From positions 1 to 35,704 of the IMG/VR virus record IMGVR_UViG_3300028025_005178: DNA of 35,704 bases. One strand, 5' to 3'. The notes under the pieces are model-generated. The model did no database searches. It was not told where the DNA came from and saw only the letters and a program-made list of their open reading frames with translations. The translations under genes and the position numbers were made by a program. The stretch is from a virus. Of this stretch, positions 24,047 to 32,187 are shown one piece after another (the first letter of the stretch is position 1; every line of letters begins with the position of its first letter).

Positions 24047-27000
24047 TTAGCCAAGTGAAGCAAAATCAAGAACTCCTTCGGCAATGTTATCTAAAATTAA
24101 GTTTATACTAGATATTGCTGCATGTTCGTAAATGTATCCCATTGGGCGAACTAATTCGGCGAGCGCCAAAACGGTTGGGCTGCCGAATGCCCGCACGGGA
24201 CGGACGTAGGAAGAGGTGGACTTATTAGCACTGGTCTGAGTGCCAGTACTCAAATTCTGGGGCCATGCGGTGCTCGCGTTGGTCTCAGTAGAACTCCAAT
24301 ATGCCGCGGAAGAAAAACCTGTATTTAAAGCAACTCTGTTGACGTACATTTCATTTAGTTCATCTTTTGATGGTAGAAACCAGTCAGATTGACCCCCAGA
24401 AACTAAGTTACTGCAATACACGGCTGCTGATGTTGCTGCTACGTTTCCTAATTGAGCAACAATATTTGCAGTATTTTGTGCGCCCGTACCAATTGCCGTA
24501 CCGTCAGCCCCAGTTACCGCTGCTGACTGGTTTGCCCCAGTAGCCCAAGTTATTTGAACTTGGTCGCCAACAGGAGCAACTTCGAAATATTGTCCTGTAG
24601 AGTTTCCAGCCGTAGAAGGAGTGATAAATACTTTGCCGCCACCAGGACCGATATCCCCAATTGCGTAATCTGTAGGTGTTTCTGATACTAGTGTATAAAT
24701 TTTTATTTTCCAAATATTACTATCAGCGTTTGGTGTGATAGCAACTTTTTTATCACCAGTTAAACAAAGTTTGATAACGTCTTTTAATGCTTGAGTACTA
24801 CCGGCCCTATATCCACTGTACTTATTTACTAACTGCCATTCAATAAAATCATCCAAATATACGGAACCGGCCAAAACCCCCGAAGGTAATGCTGTATAAA
24901 GTTTTCCACCAGTAAATTGACTCAACCATTCCCTATTTGCCAAAGAAACATTTTCAGGAGTAGTCAAAGTACTAGTAGCCCAAGTTTCAGTACCAGTTGC
25001 GTCAACAGGAAGTTCTGATAGTTCATAAGTAAAAAAATCAGAATATGATTGCATGACTTCGTCTGCTTTATAAGTCATTGAATCAAGAAGTTTATAGAAC
25101 GGGTAATCTGGGTTTTGTTGAGAATCTACATCCCAATAAAAATGAGGTAGATATTGACGTCTAGCATTTTGAACGTACGTGTTGCCAAGCCAACCATAAT
25201 AATTATATAAGAACGGCAATGTTACATAAAAAAGGTCGTCACCATGACCGCTAACTGTTATTTCTATATCAACCTGATAGGGAGATAGGGAAGAAAATGA
25301 GTTAAAAAGGTTGGACCTAGCAGCAGTATATTTTCCGGCATTACTTGTATACGATTCACTACCGCTAGGGGGTGTTCCTCCGCTTTCATATATTTTTATT
25401 GAAGTTGTAATGTTTTGTGTTTCACTGCGTGTCATGCAGTTGAATGCGAGTGGGAATGATTGTGTGCGTGTGAGTATCCATGGGTTTTCCGGTCCCCCGG
25501 AATCGGTAATAGTATAAACGCCATTGTATTTTTGTAATAAACCAGTTTCGTTTCTGACAAGAATTCTTGCGCCTTCGTCGCCGTTCGCTGTTGCTTTTCC
25601 GCCTTGTGACATTTCTGGAATGTTTGGCGATATCCCTGCAATAGTAAATGTCGTTGGCGTGACGGCAGTAATATAAGTTTTTGTAACATTGTATTCAATT
25701 GGGAATGTTTCATAAACAGATACGAGTTGCCCAACAGCAAAACGATGTCCAGGTGTTATGTATGAAACATTATTTTGACTTATGTCTGTAACTACAGATG
25801 TAGAAACAGTATCTGTTGCTGTTATCTGTGCTGCATAAGTTCCCGGAGATGTCAGTAGGAATGAACGCACAGGGCGAACATAATTTGAGGCATATTTCCA
25901 GTCGTTATATTTAATTCCAGTAGAGAAATTCTGAGCCCAAGAGGTAGTGGCGTTATATTCAGAAGAGTTCCAATATGTTCCAGTAGAAAACCCGCCGATT
26001 TCTACTACATATAAATTTTCATACATTTCATTTAGTTCATCTTTTGATGGTAAAAACCAGTCAGATTGACCACCAGAAACTAAGTTACTACAATAAACTG
26101 CAGCAGAACTAGCGGAAAGATTCCCTGATTGAGCAACAATATCAATAGTATTTTGTGCTCCTGTTCCAATTGCCGTACCGTCAGCCCCAGAAACTGATGC
26201 TGACTCGTTTGCTCCAGTAGCCCAACTTCTGTTTAATTCGACCCCAACAGGGGCGGCCTCAAAATATTGTTCTGCAACATTTCCTTCCGTGGAAGGTGTT
26301 AAGAAAATAATCCCACCACCCGGACCAGTATCCCCAATTTCATAGGGTTCAACACTGAAGGTATTAGTTGTGACAGAAACTATTTGCTTATTAACAACAT
26401 TAAATATGTTTGGCGATATTCCAGTTACGGTAACGAATGAACCAACCGCAAAACTATGACCTTCACAGGTGTAGACATAATTTTTTCCGTTACCCGAAAC
26501 TTCAGCATTAGACAAATACTCATCACCCTGCGGGACAGGAGGTTCACTAAAGGAGCGAACGGCGCGTAATCGCTGTATCGCGTTTTTTAAATATGAAACC
26601 TGAAGACCATTGCTAAAATCATGAAGCCATGCACTGTTGGACGCATTTTCTGTGGAACTCCAATATGCTGCAGAAGAAAAACCTGTATTAAGGGCTACAC
26701 GATTCTCGTATAAGTGTGTTAGTTCATGCTTTGAAGGCAAAAACCAATCTACAAAACCGCCATAAGTTAACTCATCACAATATTCGGCAGCAGATGTAGT
26801 GGCATTATTGTTGCCTTGAGTAATAATGTCACCAGTGTTACTGGCACCAGTACCAATGAGTACGCCGTCTGCTCCAACAACATTGGTAGACTGATAGTCG
26901 GTCGGGGTGGACTGGGCCCATGTTCTTGAAACTTCGGTACCAACAGGTGCAACTTCAAAATATAAGCCAGTGTTATTTCCGTGCGTCGAAGGGGTAATGA

Positions 27001-27658
27001 ATATTTTACCGCCTGCAGGACCGGTATCACCAATCTCGTATGCTGGCTGCTCGACCGCAACCTTAGGCAATGCTGAAAAATTACCAATATTTGATGGCAT
27101 TTCTAAAACAGTAAAAGTATCTGCGGTTACGCTTGCAATTTCTTTATTTGTAATATTGTATGATTCTGGAATTGCCCCAGTGACTGTGACTAAATCGCCA
27201 ACAGAAAACCCATGTCCAGTAGCGGTATACGTTGCATCGGTGCGTTCTATCCCGGTGACTTGGACTGTTCCGCCATGCCTTAAAGTGTCTGAACCTATTG
27301 TCAAAAATTCATCATTTGTGGAAGTTATGACACCATCACTATAAGAATATTGTGGCAATTGTGCTGAAGTAGCATATTTTATTCTTTCACTTGTGCTGCG
27401 ATTTGCAAGCACAGAACTTTCAGTAATATTTGCAGGTACGGACTGGTTAGTAAGTTTTATAACCACAGGGTCAGCATTGGTTGGGTTTACTTGATATGCA
27501 TAGTGGGAGTAAATGTGTTTATAATCAGAAATTACTACACCTACACCATTTTCCTCAGTCCATGAAGATGGGTATCCAGTTAATGGGATAACATTTTCAT
27601 TTTCGTCCAGAAACGACCATTCATTATTTTTACTTAAAAATGAGGTTGTGCGTGCCAT
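24047..27658 (-). CDS. gpI-like baseplate protein carrying three C-type-lectin-like display domains
   Basis: 1203 residues. Region about 690-995 plus 1160-1190 looks like a P2 gpI-type baseplate protein: NREWLSQFTGGKLYTALPSG, DFIEWQLVNKYSGYRAGSTQ and, after an interruption, ELVRPMGYIYEHA. Three DUF1566/Lcl_C-like domains lie at about 207-371, 439-600 and 998-1158. Each has an IGD.GP.GG..F.TPST start, a DWFLPSK.EL..(L/M)Y core and a YW.S(T/S)E...W......G.......(L/V)R.VR.F end. The third is inserted inside the gpI-like part. FCCH-like repeats (GH.FAVG..V.V...P..(F/Y)NV) occur at about 133-186, 386-436 and 614-673. gpI proteins sit at the baseplate edge where fibres attach; the lectin-like folds may bind host glycans or proteins directly. 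Its start overlaps the baseplate J stop by one base. Confidence 0.75.
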   Translation of the reverse strand: MARTTSFLSKNNEWSFLDENENVIPLTGYPSSWTEENGVGVVISDYKHIYSHYAYQVNPTNADPVVIKLTNQSVPANITESSVLANRSTSERIKYATSAQLPQYSYSDGVITSTNDEFLTIGSDTLRHGGTVQVTGIERTDATYTATGHGFSVGDLVTVTGAIPESYNITNKEIASVTADTFTVLEMPSNIGNFSALPKVAVEQPAYEIGDTGPAGGKIFITPSTHGNNTGLYFEVAPVGTEVSRTWAQSTPTDYQSTNVVGADGVLIGTGASNTGDIITQGNNNATTSAAEYCDELTYGGFVDWFLPSKHELTHLYENRVALNTGFSSAAYWSSTENASNSAWLHDFSNGLQVSYLKNAIQRLRAVRSFSEPPVPQGDEYLSNAEVSGNGKNYVYTCEGHSFAVGSFVTVTGISPNIFNVVNKQIVSVTTNTFSVEPYEIGDTGPGGGIIFLTPSTEGNVAEQYFEAAPVGVELNRSWATGANESASVSGADGTAIGTGAQNTIDIVAQSGNLSASSAAVYCSNLVSGGQSDWFLPSKDELNEMYENLYVVEIGGFSTGTYWNSSEYNATTSWAQNFSTGIKYNDWKYASNYVRPVRSFLLTSPGTYAAQITATDTVSTSVVTDISQNNVSYITPGHRFAVGQLVSVYETFPIEYNVTKTYITAVTPTTFTIAGISPNIPEMSQGGKATANGDEGARILVRNETGLLQKYNGVYTITDSGGPENPWILTRTQSFPLAFNCMTRSETQNITTSIKIYESGGTPPSGSESYTSNAGKYTAARSNLFNSFSSLSPYQVDIEITVSGHGDDLFYVTLPFLYNYYGWLGNTYVQNARRQYLPHFYWDVDSQQNPDYPFYKLLDSMTYKADEVMQSYSDFFTYELSELPVDATGTETWATSTLTTPENVSLANREWLSQFTGGKLYTALPSGVLAGSVYLDDFIEWQLVNKYSGYRAGSTQALKDVIKLCLTGDKKVAITPNADSNIWKIKIYTLVSETPTDYAIGDIGPGGGKVFITPSTAGNSTGQYFEVAPVGDQVQITWATGANQSAAVTGADGTAIGTGAQNTANIVAQLGNVAATSAAVYCSNLVSGGQSDWFLPSKDELNEMYVNRVALNTGFSSAAYWSSTETNASTAWPQNLSTGTQTSANKSTSSYVRPVRAFGSPTVLALAELVRPMGYIYEHAAISSINLILDNIAEGVLDFASLG
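24185..27040 (-). repeat. Three copies of a C-type-lectin-like domain at DNA level
   Basis: Copy 1 is at about 26546-27040, copy 2 at 25859-26344 and copy 3 at 24185-24667. Copies 2 and 3 are nearly identical in DNA over about 70 bases coding SNLVSGGQSDWFLPSKDELN (24353-24420 vs 26035-26102). Copies 1 and 3 share the stretch coding RVALNTGFSSAAYWSST. Copy 3 therefore looks like a mosaic of the other two, with its own GC-richer end at about 24185-24300. Confidence 0.7.
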
Positions 27659-29427
27659 TAAATTACTCTTGCTGTCAGATTAACCACTATGTCGTTGTCA
27701 ATGTCGGATATAAGTGGCAAGGTTCCCTTGTAGATGAATGGGAGGTCCCCGTTAGCGGCATTAGTATCCGAATTAGCATCAGTGCCATTAAGAGTAACGT
27801 TTCCTACAGAAATAATTCCGTCTAACCCAAGTAAATATGATGAGATATAACTCGTCCTTACATGCTGTTCGTTGCTTGGGAAATTTTCTGGACTCAACGA
27901 ATTGTATATAACGCTTTTAATGAGAGACTCAATATCAAATTCAGAAAGCCTACTGTCATAAACAACATCTATTTCAACTTCTAGTCCTGCCCGTCGGAAG
28001 GACGAGACTCCGATTGTTAGGCCAGCCACACTTTTTTCTGCAAGTTGTGCTGCAATATTATTTCTTTCAGTAGTGGTTAAGTCTTGTCCGACACCATAAA
28101 CAAATACGGTGACGAAACCTTCTGTTTCCCCATTAAACTCTAAACTAACATTATCAGTAGAATCTGTATTGTCATATACACGACATCTGCTGATATTTGG
28201 ATACGTTACTGCCACATACGCCTGCAGTTGGCTTGCGGTTACCAATACATCGGATAAAGACGCAATATGTGTTCTTACTCTGCTTAAATAAGTGAAGTCA
28301 TTCTCTGGTTCTAAGCCATTAGTGAAAGGCGTAGGATAAAGTGAGCCAGTAACATTAGTGACAGTCCCTGCTGTTGGTGTGGTTCCACCAGTAACAGTGT
28401 ATGTCACACTCGTTGAAGTAGGTATCGATGTTATGACGACGGAAGTTGGCGAACCTCCATGCAATGTCCCTGTACCTGCTGTCGCTGTCAATGTACTACC
28501 AACAGCAAAACCAGAAGTTGATTCCATATTGGTAATCGTTGCTGTCCACGGACTACCCAGGCTCCCGCCGACAGTTAGGGTTAAGTTATTCGCCGGTGTT
28601 GCGCCACCAAGGCTTGCGCCCGGAATAGTAATCGTATTTCCCAACACATATCCAGCACCGCCAGATGTTATAGTGACCGTGATAGCCCCACTATATGCCG
28701 TGCCTCCTCCGGCTTTGGCTATCGTAAATACTGCGCCACTACCAGAACCGCTGGTTGCGCTCTGTGTGACCCCAGTATAAGTTGCTGCCCCTGCGATACT
28801 AGTTCCAGAAGCAGTAAACGTTGTAGAACCCTGCAGTAAACCATTCGCACTAATTGAACCGATTGTACCAGTCGTACTAACGCCGTCTTCCCAAACTCTA
28901 ATAGTATCTAGGTTGACGTTGACATTCAATGGGACTAAAGAGTCGCCGCTAATCATTACTGGGTGTATGCCAATTGCTTGAGAATAAAGGATAGCCAATG
29001 CGGGTATAGTTGTTCCTGATTCAACGGAGTCAATGACAATATCTTCGGCTAATTCAAAAGTGTACTGATAGGTGTCGCCAGCAATTTTCTCTGAAAAAGA
29101 AAAGATGCTTCCAGCGGGGATATATACCCCGTCGTTGTCTGTTGCAATAAACTCAACGGCAACGGATGCTCTAGCACCATAGGAACGGGTTGTCCCTAAC
29201 ATTTTTGATAGGCCTTCCATGAGTCGTGATGGGAGTCTGTTGATTGCTCCCACTGACAGGGATGACATATATGCGAATGCTTGGAAGAGTGCGTCTTCTG
29301 GTGTGCCTTGTCTAAGGGTGAACTCGGGCATGCTGATGCGGGCGAGTTCTATGGCTCCAAGATATACGTCTACTGGCTGCACGTCATGGATGGTTAGGTC
29401 TACGTATTGTGAGAAATCTGCGGGCAT
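27658..29427 (-). CDS. Baseplate J-like wedge protein with an inserted beta domain
   Basis: 589 residues. The N-terminal 180 residues (LARISMPEFTLRQGTPEDAL, RLPSRLMEGLSKMLG, ATDNDGVYIPAGSIFSF, IRVWEDG) and the C-terminal 220 (ENDFTYLSRVRTHIASLSDV, VTASQLQAYVAVTYPNISRC) fit the baseplate J/gp47/T4 gp6 family that builds the wedge ring. Between them, at about 185-370, lies an insert. It has GSGSGAVFTIAKAGGGTAYS and GGAGYVLGNTITIPGASLGG, a domain I recall from cyanophage structural proteins, plus an FCCH-like part with GFAVGSTL. The insert probably projects from the baseplate. Start and stop overlap both neighbours (TAATG), as expected for the gp25 - J - I order of contractile phages. Confidence 0.85.
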   Translation of the reverse strand: MPADFSQYVDLTIHDVQPVDVYLGAIELARISMPEFTLRQGTPEDALFQAFAYMSSLSVGAINRLPSRLMEGLSKMLGTTRSYGARASVAVEFIATDNDGVYIPAGSIFSFSEKIAGDTYQYTFELAEDIVIDSVESGTTIPALAILYSQAIGIHPVMISGDSLVPLNVNVNLDTIRVWEDGVSTTGTIGSISANGLLQGSTTFTASGTSIAGAATYTGVTQSATSGSGSGAVFTIAKAGGGTAYSGAITVTITSGGAGYVLGNTITIPGASLGGATPANNLTLTVGGSLGSPWTATITNMESTSGFAVGSTLTATAGTGTLHGGSPTSVVITSIPTSTSVTYTVTGGTTPTAGTVTNVTGSLYPTPFTNGLEPENDFTYLSRVRTHIASLSDVLVTASQLQAYVAVTYPNISRCRVYDNTDSTDNVSLEFNGETEGFVTVFVYGVGQDLTTTERNNIAAQLAEKSVAGLTIGVSSFRRAGLEVEIDVVYDSRLSEFDIESLIKSVIYNSLSPENFPSNEQHVRTSYISSYLLGLDGIISVGNVTLNGTDANSDTNAANGDLPFIYKGTLPLISDIDNDIVVNLTARVI

Positions 29428-29723
29428 TATTGACGCCTTCTAAAGGAGAAAGATATGGTGTTGTTACCATCTCCGTCGATGTTGTTGATGACTTTTGTAA
29501 TTTGTACTTCGGGAACAAATCTGCTGGCATTTATTAAGAATTGTCCTTTGTCGGCAGATTGGAATGTTGGGTCGAATACGCCAAAATCAGGCGTCATTCG
29601 CAGTATGCCTGGTTCTGTGAGAGCAGAAATACTTAATAATTGCTTATAGTAAGAATCGCTACCATCAGTAAGTTTAGCAAAACCTGTTTCATTATATTCT
29701 ATTGGAAATCTTAATGAATCCAT
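29427..29723 (-). CDS. gp25-like baseplate wedge protein
   Basis: 98 residues. GILRMTPDFGVFDPTFQSAD (about 39-58) and INASRFVPEVQITKVINNID followed by FSFRRRQ match the short gp25/W family (usually 100-150 residues): L...PGER.M.P.FG......, ....I...EPRI.V. This one has TEPGILRMTPDFG in that place. gp25 binds the sheath end to the baseplate J ring and nucleates sheath assembly. A strong AGGAGG site precedes the ATG. It directly precedes baseplate J, the usual order. Confidence 0.75.
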   Translation of the reverse strand: MDSLRFPIEYNETGFAKLTDGSDSYYKQLLSISALTEPGILRMTPDFGVFDPTFQSADKGQFLINASRFVPEVQITKVINNIDGDGNNTISFSFRRRQ

Positions 29724-29834
29724 TTTGCCTCCTAGTCCACATTAATCTTACACTGCAAATGGCGTTGGTGGGACTGCCATAAAGTCTGATTTGTCAACAA
29801 TTCAATTATTTTATTGACATCTAGTTGTATCGTT
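29724..29834. other. 111-base intergenic region
   Basis: This is the longest gap in the window, between the 132-residue gene and the gp25-like gene. It contains the gp25 ribosome site at 29727-29732 and an inverted pair TGTCAA (29792-29797) / TTGACA (29814-29819) with a 16-base AT-rich spacer. On the minus strand this gives TTGACA facing the gp25 gene but no matching -10 at the correct distance. It may be a remnant regulatory site. No small gene was found. Confidence 0.35.
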
Positions 29835-30233
29835 TTATGATTCGGCTGTTGGCGGAGGTTCTGATTGAGATAAATCAACTTTCGATAAATCAAGGATAAC
29901 CCACTCTTGAGTTTCTTCGTTCCACCCCCAAGGTTCATCGCCATCTGGTCGTGGAATAGGGGTAATCCATAAGCATTTTTCATAGTCCAAAACAAACGAG
30001 GGGAAATCGGTTGGTTTAGGTGGAATAAAAGCATCACGAATTTCATCATAAGTGTAGCCGACCCCTGCGTAATTTTTACGAATTTTACTGTTATAAGATG
30101 TCTGAATCCATCTTCCTGACAGAACACTATTGCAGTAAGCGATACCCGTTTCTTCGTCTGGGGCATTTAGGTTGTCAACAAATATTACTTGCGTAACAAT
30201 GTTCTTATCATCAAGATTTGCAAAATAAGCCAT
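29835..30233 (-). CDS. Conserved aquatic-phage protein next to baseplate genes
   Basis: 132 residues. MAYFANLDDKNIVTQVIFVD, then GIAYCNSVLSGRWIQTSYNS, KIRKNYAGVGYTYDEIRDAF and IPPKP match a family I recall from many T4-like cyanophages and other marine myoviruses: MAHFA.L...N.V..VIVV, C....GG.W.QTSYN...RKN.AG.GY.YD...DAFIPPKP. The later CLWITPIPRPD and WGWNEETQEWV are also typical. It is a short beta-rich protein, probably a virion component near fibres; its exact function is not known to me. Its ATG overlaps the TGA of the Gly-rich gene upstream. The end is Pro/Ser rich (SQSEPPPTAES). Confidence 0.75.
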   Translation of the reverse strand: MAYFANLDDKNIVTQVIFVDNLNAPDEETGIAYCNSVLSGRWIQTSYNSKIRKNYAGVGYTYDEIRDAFIPPKPTDFPSFVLDYEKCLWITPIPRPDGDEPWGWNEETQEWVILDLSKVDLSQSEPPPTAES

Positions 30234-31051
30234 CAGATTCTATACCTAATCCAAACTTTACCAGCAGAGCCGTTCCCGCCAGTAGTATATCCGCCGCCTC
30301 CGCCAGAACCAGTTCCTGTGTCTGCGTTTGAACCGACCCCGCCAGTGGCATTTCCCCTTCCAGCGCCGCCACCTCCAGAGCCTCCAGTGGCGGTCCCTCC
30401 ACCATTTCCTCCGCCTCCTCCGCCTCCTCCGCCGAGCGTGGTCTGTGAAGGGAGCCACCCAGTAGTAGGAAGAAGCGCACCAGAACCGCCTGCACCACCA
30501 GTCTCATTTGGACTCGCATTACCACTAGCACCAACGGAACCTAGTCCACCACCACCACCACCGTTAAAAAAGTTTCCACTGCCACCATTATTTCCCTGCG
30601 AGCCGAGTCCTATACTGCTTGAAAAAAGCGGAGCACCTCCACCGCATCCGCCGTTACCGCCAGAAGTGCCATTGATTGCACCTCTACCGCCGCCTATCCC
30701 CGTAATACCTAAAGCGGTATTATTTGCAGCGGTTGTTCCACTATTGCCACCAGTGCCTCCAGGTCCACCGCCATTAATTACCACCGCATAAGTCCCTGGC
30801 CCAACACTTAAAACGGTCGGTGCGGTATATCCGCCTGCGCCACCGCCACCTGCTCCGTTTCCTTCTCCGCCACCCCCACCACCAGAGCCAAGTATTGCCA
30901 CTTGAACACTTCTAAAACCACTATTGACTACAAAGTTGGCAGTTGATTCAAAAAGATGAACGCGAAAACCGTCATGGTCGGTGGTCGTTCCACCAGTAGC
31001 AGAGAAAGGTATGCTTATACTTCCAATTAAGCCAGTAAGTGCACCAGTCAT
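30233..31051 (-). CDS. Glycine-rich tail adhesin-like protein
   Basis: 272 residues. After an N-terminal strand region (DHDGFRVHLFESTANFVVNS) comes a long Gly-rich part, about 55-262. It alternates G-runs (GGGGGGEGNGAGGGGAGGYT, LGGGGGGGGGNGGGTATGG) with short hydrophobic strands (PGTYAVVINGG, ALGITGIGG), and ends AGKVWIRYRI. This pattern is the glycine-rich domain seen in phage and surface adhesins, probably a polyglycine-type sandwich like T4-type gp38. The underlying DNA has (CCTCCG)-type trinucleotide runs near 30408-30433. It lies between the spike and the gp25 genes, so it may be a baseplate-associated adhesin. Confidence 0.7.
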   Translation of the reverse strand: MTGALTGLIGSISIPFSATGGTTTDHDGFRVHLFESTANFVVNSGFRSVQVAILGSGGGGGGEGNGAGGGGAGGYTAPTVLSVGPGTYAVVINGGGPGGTGGNSGTTAANNTALGITGIGGGRGAINGTSGGNGGCGGGAPLFSSSIGLGSQGNNGGSGNFFNGGGGGGLGSVGASGNASPNETGGAGGSGALLPTTGWLPSQTTLGGGGGGGGGNGGGTATGGSGGGGAGRGNATGGVGSNADTGTGSGGGGGYTTGGNGSAGKVWIRYRI

Positions 31052-32187
31052 CAGGTCAAACCGTTTCCGCTAATAATCCATGATGTTGAAGTAATTTTCA
31101 ATAGAGTTGCCATACCAAATGCGGCAAGAGTTCTAGTACCTGTTGTCCCGGTGCCAGCCAAAAGTAAAGTATCTGTCGTTGTTCCATCCATTGATAAAGT
31201 TAATACCGCACCAGTTGCATTGACGAATACAATAGTTGTTCCAACTGGAAAAGCAACTTGAGGAGTGCCACCAGAAGCGTTCCCTGGAACAGTAATTGTT
31301 CTTGTTGCAGTAGAGTAAATATGTTTACCAGCATCAGCAGCAACTAAACGATAAGCACCAGTCGTAGTAGAGTTTTGAGGCAGTCCCATGTAACCAACAC
31401 CACTAGCGGCAGTAGTAGTTGTTCCAGCAGTAACAGTAAAGTTAGTTAGGTTTCCTGTCGTAATTACAGTACCTGTAGCATCAGGCAAAGTTATAGTACG
31501 GGTAGCAGTCAAAGTAGCAGTATTTAGCGTTATACTACGGCTGTTAAATGAAGTAGGGGGCACTATATTAAGAGCATCGGCACCAACAGTTGTAGTGTTC
31601 AAACGAATGTTGGCACTACCATCCGTAATATGAAGTCGTGCTAACGGTATAGCAGTGCCCATACCAACATTACCTGAAGCATCAATAACAAAAGGTGTTA
31701 TATCACCAGTTGCATCCTCTACACGGAATGACTCACCTGACCCCGAGTTAGTGATACGCATGGCAGTACCAGTAGTGGCTTGCACATCTAATGTTGCTTG
31801 CGGACTAGTAGTGCCAACACCAACACGGTTATTCGTTGCATCAACCTTAAGCGTTGAAGTGTCTACAGTGACATCACCCGTTACGGTAAGTGAATCCAAA
31901 ACACCAGTTGAAGTATCACCAGTAGTGTCGTATGAGCCGTAAACAACCATTTCCTGCTTGAGTCCGTCAAGTAGCCCACAAACAACCCTGTCACCCTTGA
32001 CTATTGGTTTAAGTAACGGTGAGCCAACTACCTTACAACGGCTAAATGTTGAACTAAGTTTTTTAACATAAACACCAACAGTATTATCTGGGTGAACTAT
32101 TTTCACTTCACCTAAATATGTTGCGTTTGGTTGAAGTGGATATGCAGCACCTTTTGCACCTGGGGTAGTTGCTCTGATATCTGCCAT
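31051..32187 (-). CDS. Baseplate spike-like OB-fold protein fused to a fibre-type C-terminus
   Basis: 378 residues. Residues about 24-90 (YLGEVKIVHPDNTVGVYVKK, PIVKGDRVVCGLLDG, KQEMVVYG) look like the OB-fold of gpV/gp5-type spike proteins. From about 97 onward it reads like a fibre: LTVTGDVTVDTSTLKVDATN, NNRVGVGTTSPQATLDV (also present in the collagen-like fibre as [11 protein letters not shown]) and LTATRTITLPDATGTV. The C-terminal 110 residues hold VGYMGLPQNSTTTGAYRLVA followed by a further Thr-rich beta part (TTIVFVNATGAVLTLSMDG). No lysozyme domain and no His-iron tip motif are seen. It follows the hub gene immediately, the place of gp5/gpV. Confidence 0.65.
   Translation of the reverse strand: MADIRATTPGAKGAAYPLQPNATYLGEVKIVHPDNTVGVYVKKLSSTFSRCKVVGSPLLKPIVKGDRVVCGLLDGLKQEMVVYGSYDTTGDTSTGVLDSLTVTGDVTVDTSTLKVDATNNRVGVGTTSPQATLDVQATTGTAMRITNSGSGESFRVEDATGDITPFVIDASGNVGMGTAIPLARLHITDGSANIRLNTTTVGADALNIVPPTSFNSRSITLNTATLTATRTITLPDATGTVITTGNLTNFTVTAGTTTTAASGVGYMGLPQNSTTTGAYRLVAADAGKHIYSTATRTITVPGNASGGTPQVAFPVGTTIVFVNATGAVLTLSMDGTTTDTLLLAGTGTTGTRTLAAFGMATLLKITSTSWIISGNGLT

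Noticed and set aside
29814-29841. Plus-strand TTGACA - 16 bases - TATGAT promoter-like pair
   Set aside because: It points against all genes and runs into the end of the 132-residue gene on the opposite strand; no plus-strand gene follows. In AT-rich DNA this pair can arise by chance.
29732-30166. 144-codon minus-strand frame overlapping the 132-residue gene
   Set aside because: The overlapping 132-residue frame matches a known aquatic phage family and has an overlapping start with its upstream gene; the other frame has neither.
30408-30433. (CCTCCG) trinucleotide run as a phase-variation switch
   Set aside because: Changes in units of three bases do not shift the frame; the run only codes for glycines.
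30189-30791. Plus-strand 200-codon proline-rich open frame
   Set aside because: It is the complement of the glycine-rich adhesin gene; GGN codons read as Pro-rich on the other strand. There is no supporting start signal.
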